A stretch of DNA of 64,000 nt from Bacteroides thetaiotaomicron VPI-5482 (GCF_000011065.1 NC_004663.1:496001-560000); one strand, 5' to 3'; positions 17,117 through 25,924 are shown, numbered from the stretch's first letter. The notes: generated by a model from the letters alone, not told the origin. Program-made: numbers and translations.

Positions 17117-17887
17117 ATGATATTTTATTTCTCAGGTACAGGTAACTCTAAATGGATTGCTAATCAGCTTTCTAAAGAACAACAGGAAGATTTGTTTTTT
17201 ATCCCGGACGCATGGAAGAATGACACATGGGAGTTCTCTTTGCGGGAGGATGAGAAGATCGGTTTTGTCTTTCCGGTCTATTCGTGGGCGCCTCCCGTGA
17301 TTGTACAGGAGTTTATTCGGAAGCTGGTTCTGAAGGGGTATCAGCAGCAATATCTGTTCTTTGTGTGTTCGTGTGGAGACGATACGGGGCTGACCCGGCA
17401 GGTGATGGAAAAGGCATTGGCTGCGAGGGGATGGAGATGTAATGCAGGCTTTTCTGTAATTATGCCCAATAACTATGTGTTGTTCCTCGGATTTGATGTG
17501 GATAGCAAGGAACTGGAAAAGAAAAAACTGGCAGAAGCGGTTCCGGCTCTTGAAAAAGTCAGTAGACTGATAACCGGGAGAGAAACTGTCTTTGCATGCA
17601 AGGAGGGGAGTTTGCCTTTTATCAAGACGAGGATCATCAATCCGTTATTTGTTCGTTATCAGATGTCTCCCAAACCTTTCCATGCAACGAGTGAGTGCAT
17701 CGGGTGCAAGCGCTGTGAAAAAAGTTGTCCGGTAGGGAATATAACGATGAAGGAAAGAAGACCGGTTTGGGGAAAGAATTGCACCGCCTGCCTGGCATGT
17801 TATCATGTGTGCCCTCAGCATGCGGTGCAATATGGTAAAAAGACAAAAGGCAAGGGGCATTATTTTAACCCCGACTCAGCTTATTGA
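17117..17887 (+). CDS. EFR1-family ferredoxin with flavodoxin-like domain
   Basis: 256-residue cytoplasmic protein. The N-terminus MIFYFSGTGNSKWIANQL is a flavodoxin-type FMN phosphate-binding loop, followed by a flavodoxin fold to about residue 190. The C-terminal part carries two 4Fe-4S motifs: CIGCKRCEKSCPVG (about 195-208) and CTACLACYHVCP (about 220-231). The EFR1 family joins both and is thought to move electrons between low-potential carriers. It starts 13 bases after the 6S-like RNA T-run and ends overlapping the xpt stop by 7 bases, convergently. The electron partner is not known; the neighbouring ferredoxin-dependent IorAB is a possibility. Confidence 0.88.
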   Translation: MIFYFSGTGNSKWIANQLSKEQQEDLFFIPDAWKNDTWEFSLREDEKIGFVFPVYSWAPPVIVQEFIRKLVLKGYQQQYLFFVCSCGDDTGLTRQVMEKALAARGWRCNAGFSVIMPNNYVLFLGFDVDSKELEKKKLAEAVPALEKVSRLITGRETVFACKEGSLPFIKTRIINPLFVRYQMSPKPFHATSECIGCKRCEKSCPVGNITMKERRPVWGKNCTACLACYHVCPQHAVQYGKKTKGKGHYFNPDSAY

Positions 17888-18453
17888 TCTTTTATTTTAA
17901 TACAGCAGTTGGATAAGTCTTCGATTATGGCAAGGCTTTCTACTCTGACACCTTTCTCTTCCAGTATTTTACGTCCATTTTGGAAGGCTTTTTCGATAAT
18001 GAACCCCATGCCTACCAATTTTGCTCCGGATTGCTCTATGAGGTCGAGAATGCCTAATGCGGCATTTCCGTAGGCAAGGAAATCATCAACAAAAAGAACA
18101 TTGTCATTTGGAGTCAGAAAATCGGCACTGATCACTACTTCATAATCACGGTCTTTGGTGAACGAGTGTACGGTAGTGCTTAGTGCGTTCTGAATGGTTT
18201 TGGGTGATTTCTTTTTGGCGAATACAACCGGTAAGTCCATGAGATAGCCCGTCATGATGGCAGGAGCGATACCGCTTGCTTCTATAGTCATGATCTTGTT
18301 TACGTTTGTGGCTGCAAAGCGGCGGACAAATTCTACTCCGATGGATTTCATCAGGACAGGATCCATCTGGTGATTGATAAAACCATCTACTTTAAGGATG
18401 CCTCCTTCGTAGCATTTTCCGTCCTGCAGAATTCTTTTTTTTAGTAATTGCAT
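17881..18453 (-). CDS. xpt: Xanthine phosphoribosyltransferase
   Basis: 190-residue type I phosphoribosyltransferase that turns xanthine and PRPP into XMP for purine salvage. The PRPP motif is VLFVDDFLAYGNAA (about residues 126-139), preceded by the flexible loop around STTVHSFTKDRDYEV. Length and the MQLLKKRILQDG N-terminus match Xpt. It is the last gene of a minus-strand run iorA-iorB-paaK-xpt but is separated from paaK by 96 bases holding a large hairpin, so it may be expressed on its own. No purine riboswitch is recognisable upstream. Confidence 0.93.
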   Translation of the reverse strand: MQLLKKRILQDGKCYEGGILKVDGFINHQMDPVLMKSIGVEFVRRFAATNVNKIMTIEASGIAPAIMTGYLMDLPVVFAKKKSPKTIQNALSTTVHSFTKDRDYEVVISADFLTPNDNVLFVDDFLAYGNAALGILDLIEQSGAKLVGMGFIIEKAFQNGRKILEEKGVRVESLAIIEDLSNCCIKIKDQ

Positions 18454-18473
18454 TATAATCTGATAATTAAATA

Positions 18474-18534
18474 ATGTGCTAATATGCCATTTGTTACTGA
18501 TATCATACAGTATTGGGTTGGCATATTAGCACAT
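18474..18534. repeat. 16-bp perfect inverted repeat between paaK and xpt
   Basis: ATGTGCTAATATGCCA (18474-18489) and TGGCATATTAGCACAT (18519-18534) are perfect reverse complements around a 29-base loop. The loop itself contains a small inverted repeat (TACTG/CAGTA). There is no strong T-run on either side. It could attenuate or stabilise the paaK-xpt transcript or bind a dimeric regulator. Confidence 0.75.
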
Positions 18535-18549
18535 CGGGCATTTGAATAT

Positions 18550-19857
18550 TTATTTGTTGTCTCTTAAGTCCTTCACTCTGACGGCTTTTCCCTCGCTCTG
18601 CGGGAGAGACCCTTTCTTTACTAGTTTTACTTTCGGGGTAACCAGTATTTCATCTTTTAATTGACGGATAATATCTCTGCGGATCTTTTCCAGTTCGATA
18701 TAGTTGTCTGTAGAAAGATCGCTTAATTCCACTTCGACGATCATCTCATCCTGATTGTTGACTGTCTCCAGCGTAATCAGATAATTGCTGCCTAATTCGG
18801 GGAACTGAACCAGAATCTTTTCGACTTGCATGGGGAAGATGTTGACTCCCTTGATGATAAACATATCGTCGCTGCGTCCCTTGATCCGGTCGATGCGGAG
18901 ATGGGTGCGGCCGCACGGACATTTTCCGGGTAGTATACGGGTAAGGTCGCGGGTGCGGTAGCGGATAAGCGGCATCATTTCACGATCAAGTGTAGTGAGT
19001 ACCAATTCACCGATTTCTCCTTCGGGAACGGGTTCTCCTGTTTCAGGATCGATGATTTCTACCAGATAGCAATCTTCCCAGAAGTGCATTCCGTTCTGCT
19101 CCTGGCATTCGAAGGCAACACCGGGGCCGTTCATTTCCGTCATACCGAAACTATTATATGCTTTCACATTGAGCATCCGTTCTATTTTACGGCGCTGTTC
19201 GTCAGTATGCGGTTCGGCGCCGATCACCAAGGTTTTCAGGGTTGTTTCTCTCGGGTCGATACCTTCTTCCTGAAATACTTCGGCAAGACGGATAGCGTAG
19301 CTTGGGATGGCGTGTAAGGCGGTAGTCTTAAAGTCACTGATGAATTTAATTTGCCGTTTACTGTTTCCGGCTGCGGCAGGTACGGTAAGGCAGCCAAGGC
19401 GTTCTGCACCATATTGAAAACCTAATCCACCTGTAAACATTCCATATCCGGAGCTGTTCTGGAAGACATCTGTCTTGCGGATCCCCACCATGTAAAGGCA
19501 ACGGGCTACCAGATTTGCCCATGAGTCGAGGTCATGTTGTGAATGTACGATGACTGTAGGGTTTCCTGTAGTTCCACTGGAAGAGTGGATACGTACACCG
19601 TCTCTTTTCATGTCGCCGGCCACTAGCCCGAAGGGATAGTTGGCACGCATGTCCGATTTAGTGGTGAAAGGAATTTTGCGGATGTCGTCCAGTGACTGGA
19701 TACTATCTCCGGTGATGCCGTTTTTGCTGAAAACCTCTTTGTAATAAGGTGAGTTTGCGGCTATGTTAATCGTTTTTTTGAGTCGCTGAAGTTGCAGTTC
19801 CTGCAACTTCTCGCGACTCATGATTTCAATTTCTTCTTCCCAGTATTGTGTACTCAT
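18550..19857 (-). CDS. paaK: Phenylacetate-CoA ligase family protein
   Basis: 435-residue acyl-adenylate-forming ligase. The ATP-binding loop is RIHSSSGTTGNPTVIVHS (about residues 90-107), AYNSFGMTEMNGPG (about 236-249) is motif A5, and RYRTRDLTRI plus RIDRIKGRSDDMFI mark the hinge. These are typical of PaaK. It activates phenylacetate or indoleacetate to the CoA thioester, or in reverse makes ATP from arylacetyl-CoA. It starts 11 bases after iorB, so the three genes form an aromatic amino acid catabolic operon. The direction of flux is inference; arylacetate production with energy conservation is plausible in an anaerobe. Confidence 0.92.
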   Translation of the reverse strand: MSTQYWEEEIEIMSREKLQELQLQRLKKTINIAANSPYYKEVFSKNGITGDSIQSLDDIRKIPFTTKSDMRANYPFGLVAGDMKRDGVRIHSSSGTTGNPTVIVHSQHDLDSWANLVARCLYMVGIRKTDVFQNSSGYGMFTGGLGFQYGAERLGCLTVPAAAGNSKRQIKFISDFKTTALHAIPSYAIRLAEVFQEEGIDPRETTLKTLVIGAEPHTDEQRRKIERMLNVKAYNSFGMTEMNGPGVAFECQEQNGMHFWEDCYLVEIIDPETGEPVPEGEIGELVLTTLDREMMPLIRYRTRDLTRILPGKCPCGRTHLRIDRIKGRSDDMFIIKGVNIFPMQVEKILVQFPELGSNYLITLETVNNQDEMIVEVELSDLSTDNYIELEKIRRDIIRQLKDEILVTPKVKLVKKGSLPQSEGKAVRVKDLRDNK

Positions 19858-19868
19858 GATTGTGATAG

Positions 19869-20453
19869 TTATTGCATTAGCTTTTCCGCAATTTCCTTGC
19901 CGGCAGCCAGTGCTTTAAGATTCATTTCGACAATAGCTTCTCCTTTGCGCAGGAAGATTTCGCGGATACTGTCTTGTACTTTCTCGTAATCGATGCCGAG
20001 GAATGGAATGGTTGCGCCCAGCAAAACGATATTGGCAACTCGTGCAGAACCTACTTCTTTGGCTACTTTATCCACGTTCAGTACGATCTTATGCGGCAAT
20101 TTGTTGATTTCAGCCATTACTTTGTCTTCTTCCGGATAATTGGGGATGTTGACAAACGGAGTTTCGTTGGTTACCAGCCATCCTTCCGGACTGAGATAGG
20201 GGAGATAGCGCAGACCTTCCATCGGTTCGAGCGAAATGATAAGGTCGCATTTGCCGGATGGTATCAGATCCGAAGCAATCGGTTTGTCGCTGATGCGGAG
20301 GTTGGACTGAACGTCTCCGCCACGCTGGCTCATTCCGTGTACTTCTGCTTGCTTCATGTAAAGTCCTTCTTTCAAAGCAGCTTTACCAATAACTGTAGCG
20401 ATGGACAAAATACCCTGTCCACCTACTCCTGATAATATAATGTCTTTTTTCAT
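19869..20453 (-). CDS. iorB: Indolepyruvate oxidoreductase subunit beta
   Basis: 194-residue subunit of the pyruvate-ferredoxin oxidoreductase gamma-domain family. SGVGGQGILSIATVIGKAA at the N-terminus and VHGMSQRGGDVQSNLRI at about residues 38-54 are diagnostic. Together with IorA it oxidatively decarboxylates indolepyruvate or phenylpyruvate to the arylacetyl-CoA, passing electrons to ferredoxin. It begins 3 bases after the iorA stop and is clearly cotranscribed. Confidence 0.94.
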   Translation of the reverse strand: MKKDIILSGVGGQGILSIATVIGKAALKEGLYMKQAEVHGMSQRGGDVQSNLRISDKPIASDLIPSGKCDLIISLEPMEGLRYLPYLSPEGWLVTNETPFVNIPNYPEEDKVMAEINKLPHKIVLNVDKVAKEVGSARVANIVLLGATIPFLGIDYEKVQDSIREIFLRKGEAIVEMNLKALAAGKEIAEKLMQ

Positions 20454-20456
20454 GGC

Positions 20457-22049
20457 TTACTTACTTCTTTTTTTGCGTGCTAATGTTTGAATACACTCTC
20501 TGCGCGGGATGATAACGGATACGCCATTGTATTCGATTTCTTCGCGTATGATCTGTCTCATTTCCTCGTGGTTCTTCTTCAATGGAACAACGACACGGAT
20601 ATGGGCAGGGTCGACTCCTAAACCGATACAGATGGATTCAATACGTCCTGTGCCCGCAGAGTCCTGACCACCGGTCATTGCTGTTGTCTCATTGTCTGAA
20701 ATGACAATAACGACATTGGCATTTTCGTTGACGCAATCCAGTAAACCTGTCATTCCGGAGTGAGTAAATGTAGAGTCACCGATTACAGCTACGGACGGAT
20801 GAAGACCTCCGTCGGCCGCACCTTTCGCCATTGTGATGGAAGCTCCCATGTCTACGCATGAATTGATGGCGTTGAACGGAGCGTTGGCTCCCAGCGTATA
20901 GCAACCGATGTCGCTGAATACTTTATGGGAAGGATATTCTTCTTTGAGTACTTCTGTCAGTGTGATGTACATATCACGGTGTCCGCATCCTTCACACAGT
21001 GCGGGAGGACGCATTTCGACTACAGAAGGGACGCCGAATTCCGATTTGTTTTCTTTGCCGACCGCGCGTGCTACAGAGTCCGGATTTAATTCTCCGTCTT
21101 GTGATAGTGTGCCGTCCAGACGTCCTTTTACTTTGATACCAATGCCCAGATAGCCTTTCAGATGTTTTTCAACGAATGGCTGTCCGTCTTCCAGTACCAG
21201 AATCTCGTCGCAGGATTCAACCAATTGCAGCAATTGCTTTTTAGGCAATGGATACTGGCCGATCTTAAGTACCGGGTATTCACAACCTTCCGGATAGTTT
21301 TCCATCAGATAATTGTAGCCGATACCGCAAGCGACGATTCCCAGTTTTTTGTTAGGGCCGTCTATGTATTTGTTGTAAGGAGATTCCTCGGAAGCTTTGA
21401 TGAATTCGTCCTGGCGGGCAAGCAATACTTTATAGCGTTTGCGGGCATTTCCCGGCAACAGGATAAACTGACGGGGATCTTCACTGAATGAAATGCTGTT
21501 CTGTGGCTTCTGCTCTTTGCGCTCTACTCCGGAACGGGAGTGTGCGAGGCGGGTGACCATACGCATTAAGATCGGTTCGCCTGTTTTCTCAGAGAATTCG
21601 AATCCGTTGTATACCATGTCGTATGCTTCCTGTTGGTTGCTGGGCTCGTACATCGGTATCAGGGAGAAGTCTCCGTAGAAGCGGCTGTCCTGTTCATTCT
21701 GTGAAGAGTGCATGCTGGGGTCGTCTGCCGCTATCACAATCAGTCCTCCCTTCACACCCGTGATGGCAGAATTGACGAAACAGTCTGCAGCCACATTCAT
21801 GCCTACATGCTTCATGCACACTAAGGCGCGTTTGCCTACAAATGACATACCCAGTGCGGCTTCCATGGCAGTTTTTTCGTTGGCACACCAACGATTATGT
21901 ATGTTCTGCTCAGTGGTTATAGGCGCCATTTGGATATATTCAGTAATCTCAGTTGAAGGAGTACCGGGGTAGGCATATACACCTGAAAGTCCGGCATCCA
22001 GTGCAGCTTGTGCAATGGCTTCATCGCCAAGTAAGAGTTGCTTGCTCAT
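20457..22049 (-). CDS. iorA: Indolepyruvate oxidoreductase subunit alpha, lacking a ferredoxin tail
   Basis: 530-residue TPP enzyme. The N-terminal pyrimidine-binding domain includes GVYAYPGTPSTEITEY; the TPP-binding domain has CEGCGHRDMYITLTEVL and DIGCYTLGANAPFN, then GDSTFTHSGMTGL and VIVISDNETTAMTGGQ. The archaeal archetype ends in two 4Fe-4S clusters; this protein stops after IIPRRECIQTLARKKRSK with no CxxCxxC motif. Electrons must therefore leave by another route, perhaps a free ferredoxin. It is the first gene of the minus-strand operon iorA-iorB-paaK, with a consensus-like promoter about 45 bases upstream of the ATG. Confidence 0.93.
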   Translation of the reverse strand: MSKQLLLGDEAIAQAALDAGLSGVYAYPGTPSTEITEYIQMAPITTEQNIHNRWCANEKTAMEAALGMSFVGKRALVCMKHVGMNVAADCFVNSAITGVKGGLIVIAADDPSMHSSQNEQDSRFYGDFSLIPMYEPSNQQEAYDMVYNGFEFSEKTGEPILMRMVTRLAHSRSGVERKEQKPQNSISFSEDPRQFILLPGNARKRYKVLLARQDEFIKASEESPYNKYIDGPNKKLGIVACGIGYNYLMENYPEGCEYPVLKIGQYPLPKKQLLQLVESCDEILVLEDGQPFVEKHLKGYLGIGIKVKGRLDGTLSQDGELNPDSVARAVGKENKSEFGVPSVVEMRPPALCEGCGHRDMYITLTEVLKEEYPSHKVFSDIGCYTLGANAPFNAINSCVDMGASITMAKGAADGGLHPSVAVIGDSTFTHSGMTGLLDCVNENANVVIVISDNETTAMTGGQDSAGTGRIESICIGLGVDPAHIRVVVPLKKNHEEMRQIIREEIEYNGVSVIIPRRECIQTLARKKRSK

Positions 22050-22094
22050 ATATTTCCTTTATTAGTGTTGATCACAGTTTGTTATTATATCGGG

Positions 22095-22128
22095 CAAAGA
22101 TAGCCTTTTTGGCTCGTTTTATCACAAA
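22095..22128 (-). promoter_or_regulatory. Promoter of iorA-iorB-paaK
   Basis: On the minus strand TATCTTTG (22102 to 22095) matches TAnnTTTG. TTTG (22128 to 22125) lies 22 bases upstream, slightly wider than usual. The promoter fills the short gap after the mltG stop. Confidence 0.6.
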
Positions 22129-22129
22129 A

Positions 22130-23167
22130 TTACTTGAAAATCTTTCTTTCATTAAGTGCTTTCCAATATTTTCTTGCATTTGCCATGTGGTCGGCATAAT
22201 TGGATGCGAAATTGTGAGTACCTGAAAAATCTTCTTTCGCACACATGTAAATGTAATTGTGTTTCGTGTAGTTTAATACACTGTCCAAGCCCTTTTTAGA
22301 GGGGATGCGGATAGGTCCCGGAGGTAAACCACTGTTGATATAAGTGTTGTAGGGCGAGTTGACTTTCAGATGCTCATTGGTGATGCGTCGCAGCCCGAAA
22401 TCCTGTAAAGCGAACTTGATGGTAGGGTCTGCCTGCAGGGGCATACCTGTGTGCAGGCGGTTGATGTATAGTCCGGCTACCATCGGCTTTTCTTCGTTGT
22501 TGTTGGTTTCTTCTTCAACAATGGAGGCGAGGGTGCAGACTTCTTCCGGTGTCATGCCGATAGCGGTTGCCTGGGCAAGACGTTCGTCATTCCAGAATCG
22601 TTTGTGTTCTGTCTGCATACGTTTGAAGAAGTCGTCGACACTCATATCCCAATATACCTGATAGGTCTCGGGGATGAAAAGACAGGGCATGGTGACCGGC
22701 GTATACCCCATTTCGGTCTGAAAAGCGGAATCGAATAGTTGGCGGGCTATCTCGGCGGAGTCGATCATCAGTTGCTTGCCGATGCTTCGCGCCAGCCGGT
22801 CTAGTGTCCGTATGCTTCCGATAGTGAGATTCATCGGTTCCTGATAACCTCTGAAGAAGCGGCTGAATACATGGTATACGTTTTCGTTGGGGCGGATGGC
22901 ATAACGTCCGGTATGTATATTCTGGTCGAATTTTCTATATTTCGCCATCCATTGAAATCCGGTGAATTTGTTGACATGACCGGTTTGTCTGATCTTATTG
23001 TAGATTGAATCTGCCGTGTCATCCCGGTCTACATATACATAGACGGTTTTGGAGGGATGAAACTGAGGAGCAAAGAGATAATAATAGACTGTTCCTCCGG
23101 CAATGGCGCAAAGAAGGAGAGCTCCGGTCAGAACGGATAATAAGATATTTCTTGTTTTCTTTTTCAT
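22130..23167 (-). CDS. mltG: Endolytic murein transglycosylase MltG (YceG-like)
   Basis: 345 residues from the preferred start at 23167 (MKKKTRNILLS); a start at 23197 would add 10. A single N-terminal membrane helix (about 8-28) is followed by a LysM-like region and the YceG catalytic domain. The sequence LASIVEEETNNNEEKPMVAG includes the catalytic Glu, and INRLHTGMPLQADPTIKFAL and NSPYNTY are conserved. MltG cuts nascent peptidoglycan glycan strands at the inner membrane. It is monocistronic on the minus strand with a putative TATCTTTG box just upstream. Confidence 0.93.
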   Translation of the reverse strand: MKKKTRNILLSVLTGALLLCAIAGGTVYYYLFAPQFHPSKTVYVYVDRDDTADSIYNKIRQTGHVNKFTGFQWMAKYRKFDQNIHTGRYAIRPNENVYHVFSRFFRGYQEPMNLTIGSIRTLDRLARSIGKQLMIDSAEIARQLFDSAFQTEMGYTPVTMPCLFIPETYQVYWDMSVDDFFKRMQTEHKRFWNDERLAQATAIGMTPEEVCTLASIVEEETNNNEEKPMVAGLYINRLHTGMPLQADPTIKFALQDFGLRRITNEHLKVNSPYNTYINSGLPPGPIRIPSKKGLDSVLNYTKHNYIYMCAKEDFSGTHNFASNYADHMANARKYWKALNERKIFK

Positions 23168-23194
23168 CTTGTGACGTAACTTTAAAAATTGCGT

Positions 23195-23202
23195 CAAAGA
23201 TA
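23195..23202 (-). promoter_or_regulatory. Putative -7 element for mltG
   Basis: Minus-strand TATCTTTG (23202 to 23195) matches TAnnTTTG and lies 27 bases before the preferred mltG start. This position argues for the start at 23167 over 23197. No clear -33 is seen. Confidence 0.5.
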
Positions 23203-23271
23203 GGAAGATTTTGGATAGGAGCGATTCCTTTCAACGGTGAATAGTTGAAATTCGGCTGATTTTGTCAACTA

Positions 23272-24150
23272 TTAGCGTGGCCACTGGTAATAATCGGCAT
23301 TGGCTTCTACTGCATTTTCTAATTCATCGGGCAGGGGAGAGAAGAAGTCCATATGGGTAAGTTTCTCGATGCTGTCAATTGATACCGCATAGGTGGAAAG
23401 GGGCTCTACCGCCTGTCTGTTGTTGAATAAGAACCCGATGCCACGAGCCGGTTTGACAAAAGGAGAGAGGATTACTTTGAAGAATCGTTCGGGCACTGCC
23501 ACCTTATTTTTTCCGATGGTCTTGGACGGCTTGTCGATGATAGGACCGCATATGATGATGATGGCACTATCGGCTACCGCCCAGTCTCTTATTTTTTCTT
23601 CCAGATTTTTCCAGCCTCTTCTGTTCAGTTGAGGATGCTGCGGACACATATTGCTGAAATAGAAGGATTCTTTCATGACATCCGGACTCCATTTCATGTC
23701 GGCGGCTGGTGCCATATGTCCTTTGTCATATCCTGAACGTGCATAATCCGCATTGGTCGCAATGGCGCCTTTTACTAAAGGATCGGCGATGAAGTTGTCA
23801 CCTCTCTTTTCTTTTCCTTTGGTTTCTTGACGGGTCAGCTCGTAAGAAACCCAATTCGGAATCTTCAGATCTTTATTGTAGGAAACCGTATAACCTTTAT
23901 GACGAATGATCTGCTCCTGACGGGGAATCAATGAAATGGGAATCTCTAAATCTTTGCCGGATGGAGTGGGGAGGGAAACGGAAGTCTCTATCTGCGGTTT
24001 GCTACTGTGCTGGACACTGTATTGCTGATAATACAGATAAAGCCCGTAACAAATGGGAATAAGTACGATGATAGCGATGATACACCCTAATCTTTGATTG
24101 GAATGTGACTTCTTTTTCTTAAATAATCTCCTGCTCTTACCTCGTTTCAT
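23272..24150 (-). CDS. DNA/RNA non-specific endonuclease (NUC1/EndoG family)
   Basis: 292-residue protein with a basic N-terminus, a hydrophobic helix at about residues 22-45 (GCIIAIIVLIPICYGLYLYY), and an extracytoplasmic nuclease domain. The betabeta-alpha-metal active site reads YDKGHMAPAADMKWS (about 138-152), corresponding to the DRGH motif with the catalytic His and an Arg-to-Lys change. The downstream metal-binding Asn is in FYFSNMCPQHPQLNRRGW. It should be membrane-anchored and cut nucleic acid in the periplasm, perhaps for nutrient salvage. No immunity gene adjoins it, so a toxin role is unlikely. Confidence 0.88.
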   Translation of the reverse strand: MKRGKSRRLFKKKKSHSNQRLGCIIAIIVLIPICYGLYLYYQQYSVQHSSKPQIETSVSLPTPSGKDLEIPISLIPRQEQIIRHKGYTVSYNKDLKIPNWVSYELTRQETKGKEKRGDNFIADPLVKGAIATNADYARSGYDKGHMAPAADMKWSPDVMKESFYFSNMCPQHPQLNRRGWKNLEEKIRDWAVADSAIIIICGPIIDKPSKTIGKNKVAVPERFFKVILSPFVKPARGIGFLFNNRQAVEPLSTYAVSIDSIEKLTHMDFFSPLPDELENAVEANADYYQWPR

Positions 24151-24176
24151 GCGATTTGCTTTGGGGGTTAATAAGA

Positions 24177-24207
24177 AAAGCGCTAACTATTCTGTAGTTA
24201 GCGCTTT
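24177..24207 (-). terminator. Terminator after tRNA-Thr
   Basis: A perfect 13-bp inverted repeat, AAAGCGCTAACTA (24177-24189) with TAGTTAGCGCTTT (24195-24207), has a 5-base loop. On the minus strand it follows the tRNA by 9 bases and runs into CTTATT. It also lies just upstream of the nuclease gene. Confidence 0.75.
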
Positions 24208-24216
24208 ATTGTCAAG

Positions 24217-24289
<73 letters not shown>

Positions 24290-24418
24290 GGTTTGTTTCT
24301 CGTTTACGGCGTGCAAAATTACAGCTTTATTTGAGAAAACAAAAGGATTCTGAATATTTTTTGAGCTTTAATTTAAAATCTTCCTTTACCATAACTCTTT
24401 GCATAAAGTAACGGTAGT

Positions 24419-25627
24419 TTAACTTTCGAACATTCTGCTGCGTGCCAGCATACACGCGCCTACAATACCTGCTTTATCCTTCAATTTGGATGTAATGATG
24501 GCAGAGTCTTTGTTGACCAGATTGAGTGAATACTTACGTACCGCTGTTTTGATAGGTTGGGTGATATAATCTCCCGTTAAAGATAAAGTTCCGCCTATAA
24601 TGACCAGTTCCGGATTGAAGATATTGATTAATCCTGCAATTTGTTTTCCCAGCTTTTGCCCTATTTCTTCAACAATTTCAATACAAAGCAGATCTTCCTT
24701 GTTGACGGCTGTGATGATTTCGTCAAGCGTGATGGGGTCTTCTTCACCGGATATTCGGGTGGAAAGAATAGAGCTTTCTCCGCTTTTAATACGCTCCAAA
24801 AGAATGCGATGAAGGGCAGAGCCGGATGCTTCTGTTTCCAGACACCCTTTTTTGCCGCAATGGCAGATGATTTCATTGTCGTATGCATTGACGTGACCGA
24901 ACTCTCCCGAGAAACCGGATTTTCCTGTGTAGACTTTGCCGTCGATAATAATTCCGATGCCGACTCCCCAGCTGACGTTGACGAAAATAATATCTTTTTC
25001 TCCTTTTACACACCCTTGCATATATTCTCCGTAAGTCATGGCACGGGTGTCGTTGTCAATGGTTACTTTATGACCCAGCTTTTCCGACAGGACATCCGCC
25101 AACGGGCGTTCCTCAAAATTGAACTGGCTGAAACTATATCCGGATTCCGGATTTACCCATCCCGATACATTTACATTGATATTTAAAATCTTCTCCTTAT
25201 TGATAGGAAGTTTTTTGATGAAGTTGAGAATGAGTTTGCACAACTCGTTCATCCCTTCTATCGAATTCTCAAATTTATAGGGGATATTCATTTTTAACTC
25301 TACCATATCACCTTTAAAATTGATCAGTCCGATATTGACTGCAAATCTTTTGATGTCTACACCTATAAAATAACCGGATTCCGGATTCAATCCATAGAGA
25401 TTCGGGTGGCGTCCACCGCTGGTTTCCAGTTTTCCGTAATCATTGATATATCCGTCCTCACACATTTCACCGATAAACTTGGTGACTGTGGGCACGCTTA
25501 GATCTAGTTCTTTTGAAAGATCGGGAATAGTGGAACTACCATTATATATATAATGTGTAATGATCCTCTTTTTAACGAGGGCATTTTTAGAGCCCATTTC
25601 TATTTCTTTCAAGAATTGTTGGTTCAT
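24419..25627 (-). CDS. ROK-family transcriptional regulator / sugar kinase-like protein
   Basis: 402-residue NagC/Mlc-type protein. A winged helix-turn-helix fills about residues 18-80 (STIPDLSKELDLSVPTVTKF). The ROK domain follows with GYFIGVDIKRFAVNIGLI, DNDTRAMTYGEY, the ATP/sugar loop GVGIGIIIDGKVYTGKSGF, and the zinc-type motif CHCGKKGCLETEASGSAL. It diverges from the FAD oxidoreductase operon across a 339-base AT-rich gap with palindromes. It is therefore the likely local repressor of the glycan island, probably sensing an amino sugar or its phosphate. No ECF-sigma/anti-sigma or hybrid two-component regulator is seen in the window. Confidence 0.88.
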   Translation of the reverse strand: MNQQFLKEIEMGSKNALVKKRIITHYIYNGSSTIPDLSKELDLSVPTVTKFIGEMCEDGYINDYGKLETSGGRHPNLYGLNPESGYFIGVDIKRFAVNIGLINFKGDMVELKMNIPYKFENSIEGMNELCKLILNFIKKLPINKEKILNINVNVSGWVNPESGYSFSQFNFEERPLADVLSEKLGHKVTIDNDTRAMTYGEYMQGCVKGEKDIIFVNVSWGVGIGIIIDGKVYTGKSGFSGEFGHVNAYDNEIICHCGKKGCLETEASGSALHRILLERIKSGESSILSTRISGEEDPITLDEIITAVNKEDLLCIEIVEEIGQKLGKQIAGLINIFNPELVIIGGTLSLTGDYITQPIKTAVRKYSLNLVNKDSAIITSKLKDKAGIVGACMLARSRMFES

Positions 25628-25653
25628 ACGTCTCTTATATTTTGTAATATCTA

Positions 25654-25661
25654 CAAAGATA
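25654..25661 (-). promoter_or_regulatory. Putative -7 element for the ROK regulator gene
   Basis: Minus-strand TATCTTTG (25661 to 25654) matches TAnnTTTG, 26 bases before the ROK start codon. A -33 element is not clear. Upstream of it lies an AT-rich partial palindrome, TTTATTAACTAATAA (around 25671-25685), that could be an operator. Confidence 0.45.
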
Positions 25662-25867
25662 ATTAATTTTTTTATTAACTAATAAGGTTCTTGACGAAAA
25701 AATTAGAATTGAATCTGAGATGATGCTGTGCTGATTCCTTATAGAAAGTGAATTCTCTCATTGATAGTTATTTGAAATCTTCTTATATAATAAGGTAATA
25801 AGGGTACTGGTATCTGAATAGCTTCATATTTATAGTCTTATTAATGAATAAAGAAGCAAAAATCAAC

Positions 25868-25889
25868 TTTATTAATAAAATATTTTATT
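25868..25889. promoter_or_regulatory. Overlapping AT palindromes, candidate ROK operator
   Basis: TTTATTAATAAA (25868-25879) and AATAAAATATTTTATT (25874-25889) are both perfect palindromes and overlap. They lie just upstream of the promoter of the FAD oxidoreductase operon, in the gap shared with the divergent ROK gene. ROK repressors bind AT-rich palindromes. The assignment is inference. Confidence 0.45.
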
Positions 25890-25894
25890 ATCTA

Positions 25895-25924
25895 TTGTTT
25901 ATTTAATAAATATAGCTATATTTG
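25895..25924 (+). promoter_or_regulatory. Promoter of the FAD oxidoreductase-DUF4434-MFS-AGE operon
   Basis: TTG at 25895-25897 and TATATTTG at 25917-25924 are separated by 19 bases, a good Bacteroides -33/-7 match. The leader to ATG 25967 would be about 36 bases. Confidence 0.75.

Noticed and set aside
18454..18549. A purine riboswitch upstream of xpt.
   Set aside because: The gap is a simple 16-bp hairpin without the three-way junction or conserved loop bases of the purine aptamer.
23272..24150. The nuclease as a secreted toxin of an interbacterial system.
   Set aside because: There is no immunity gene, export adaptor or polymorphic-toxin domain nearby; an N-terminal membrane anchor fits a housekeeping periplasmic nuclease better.
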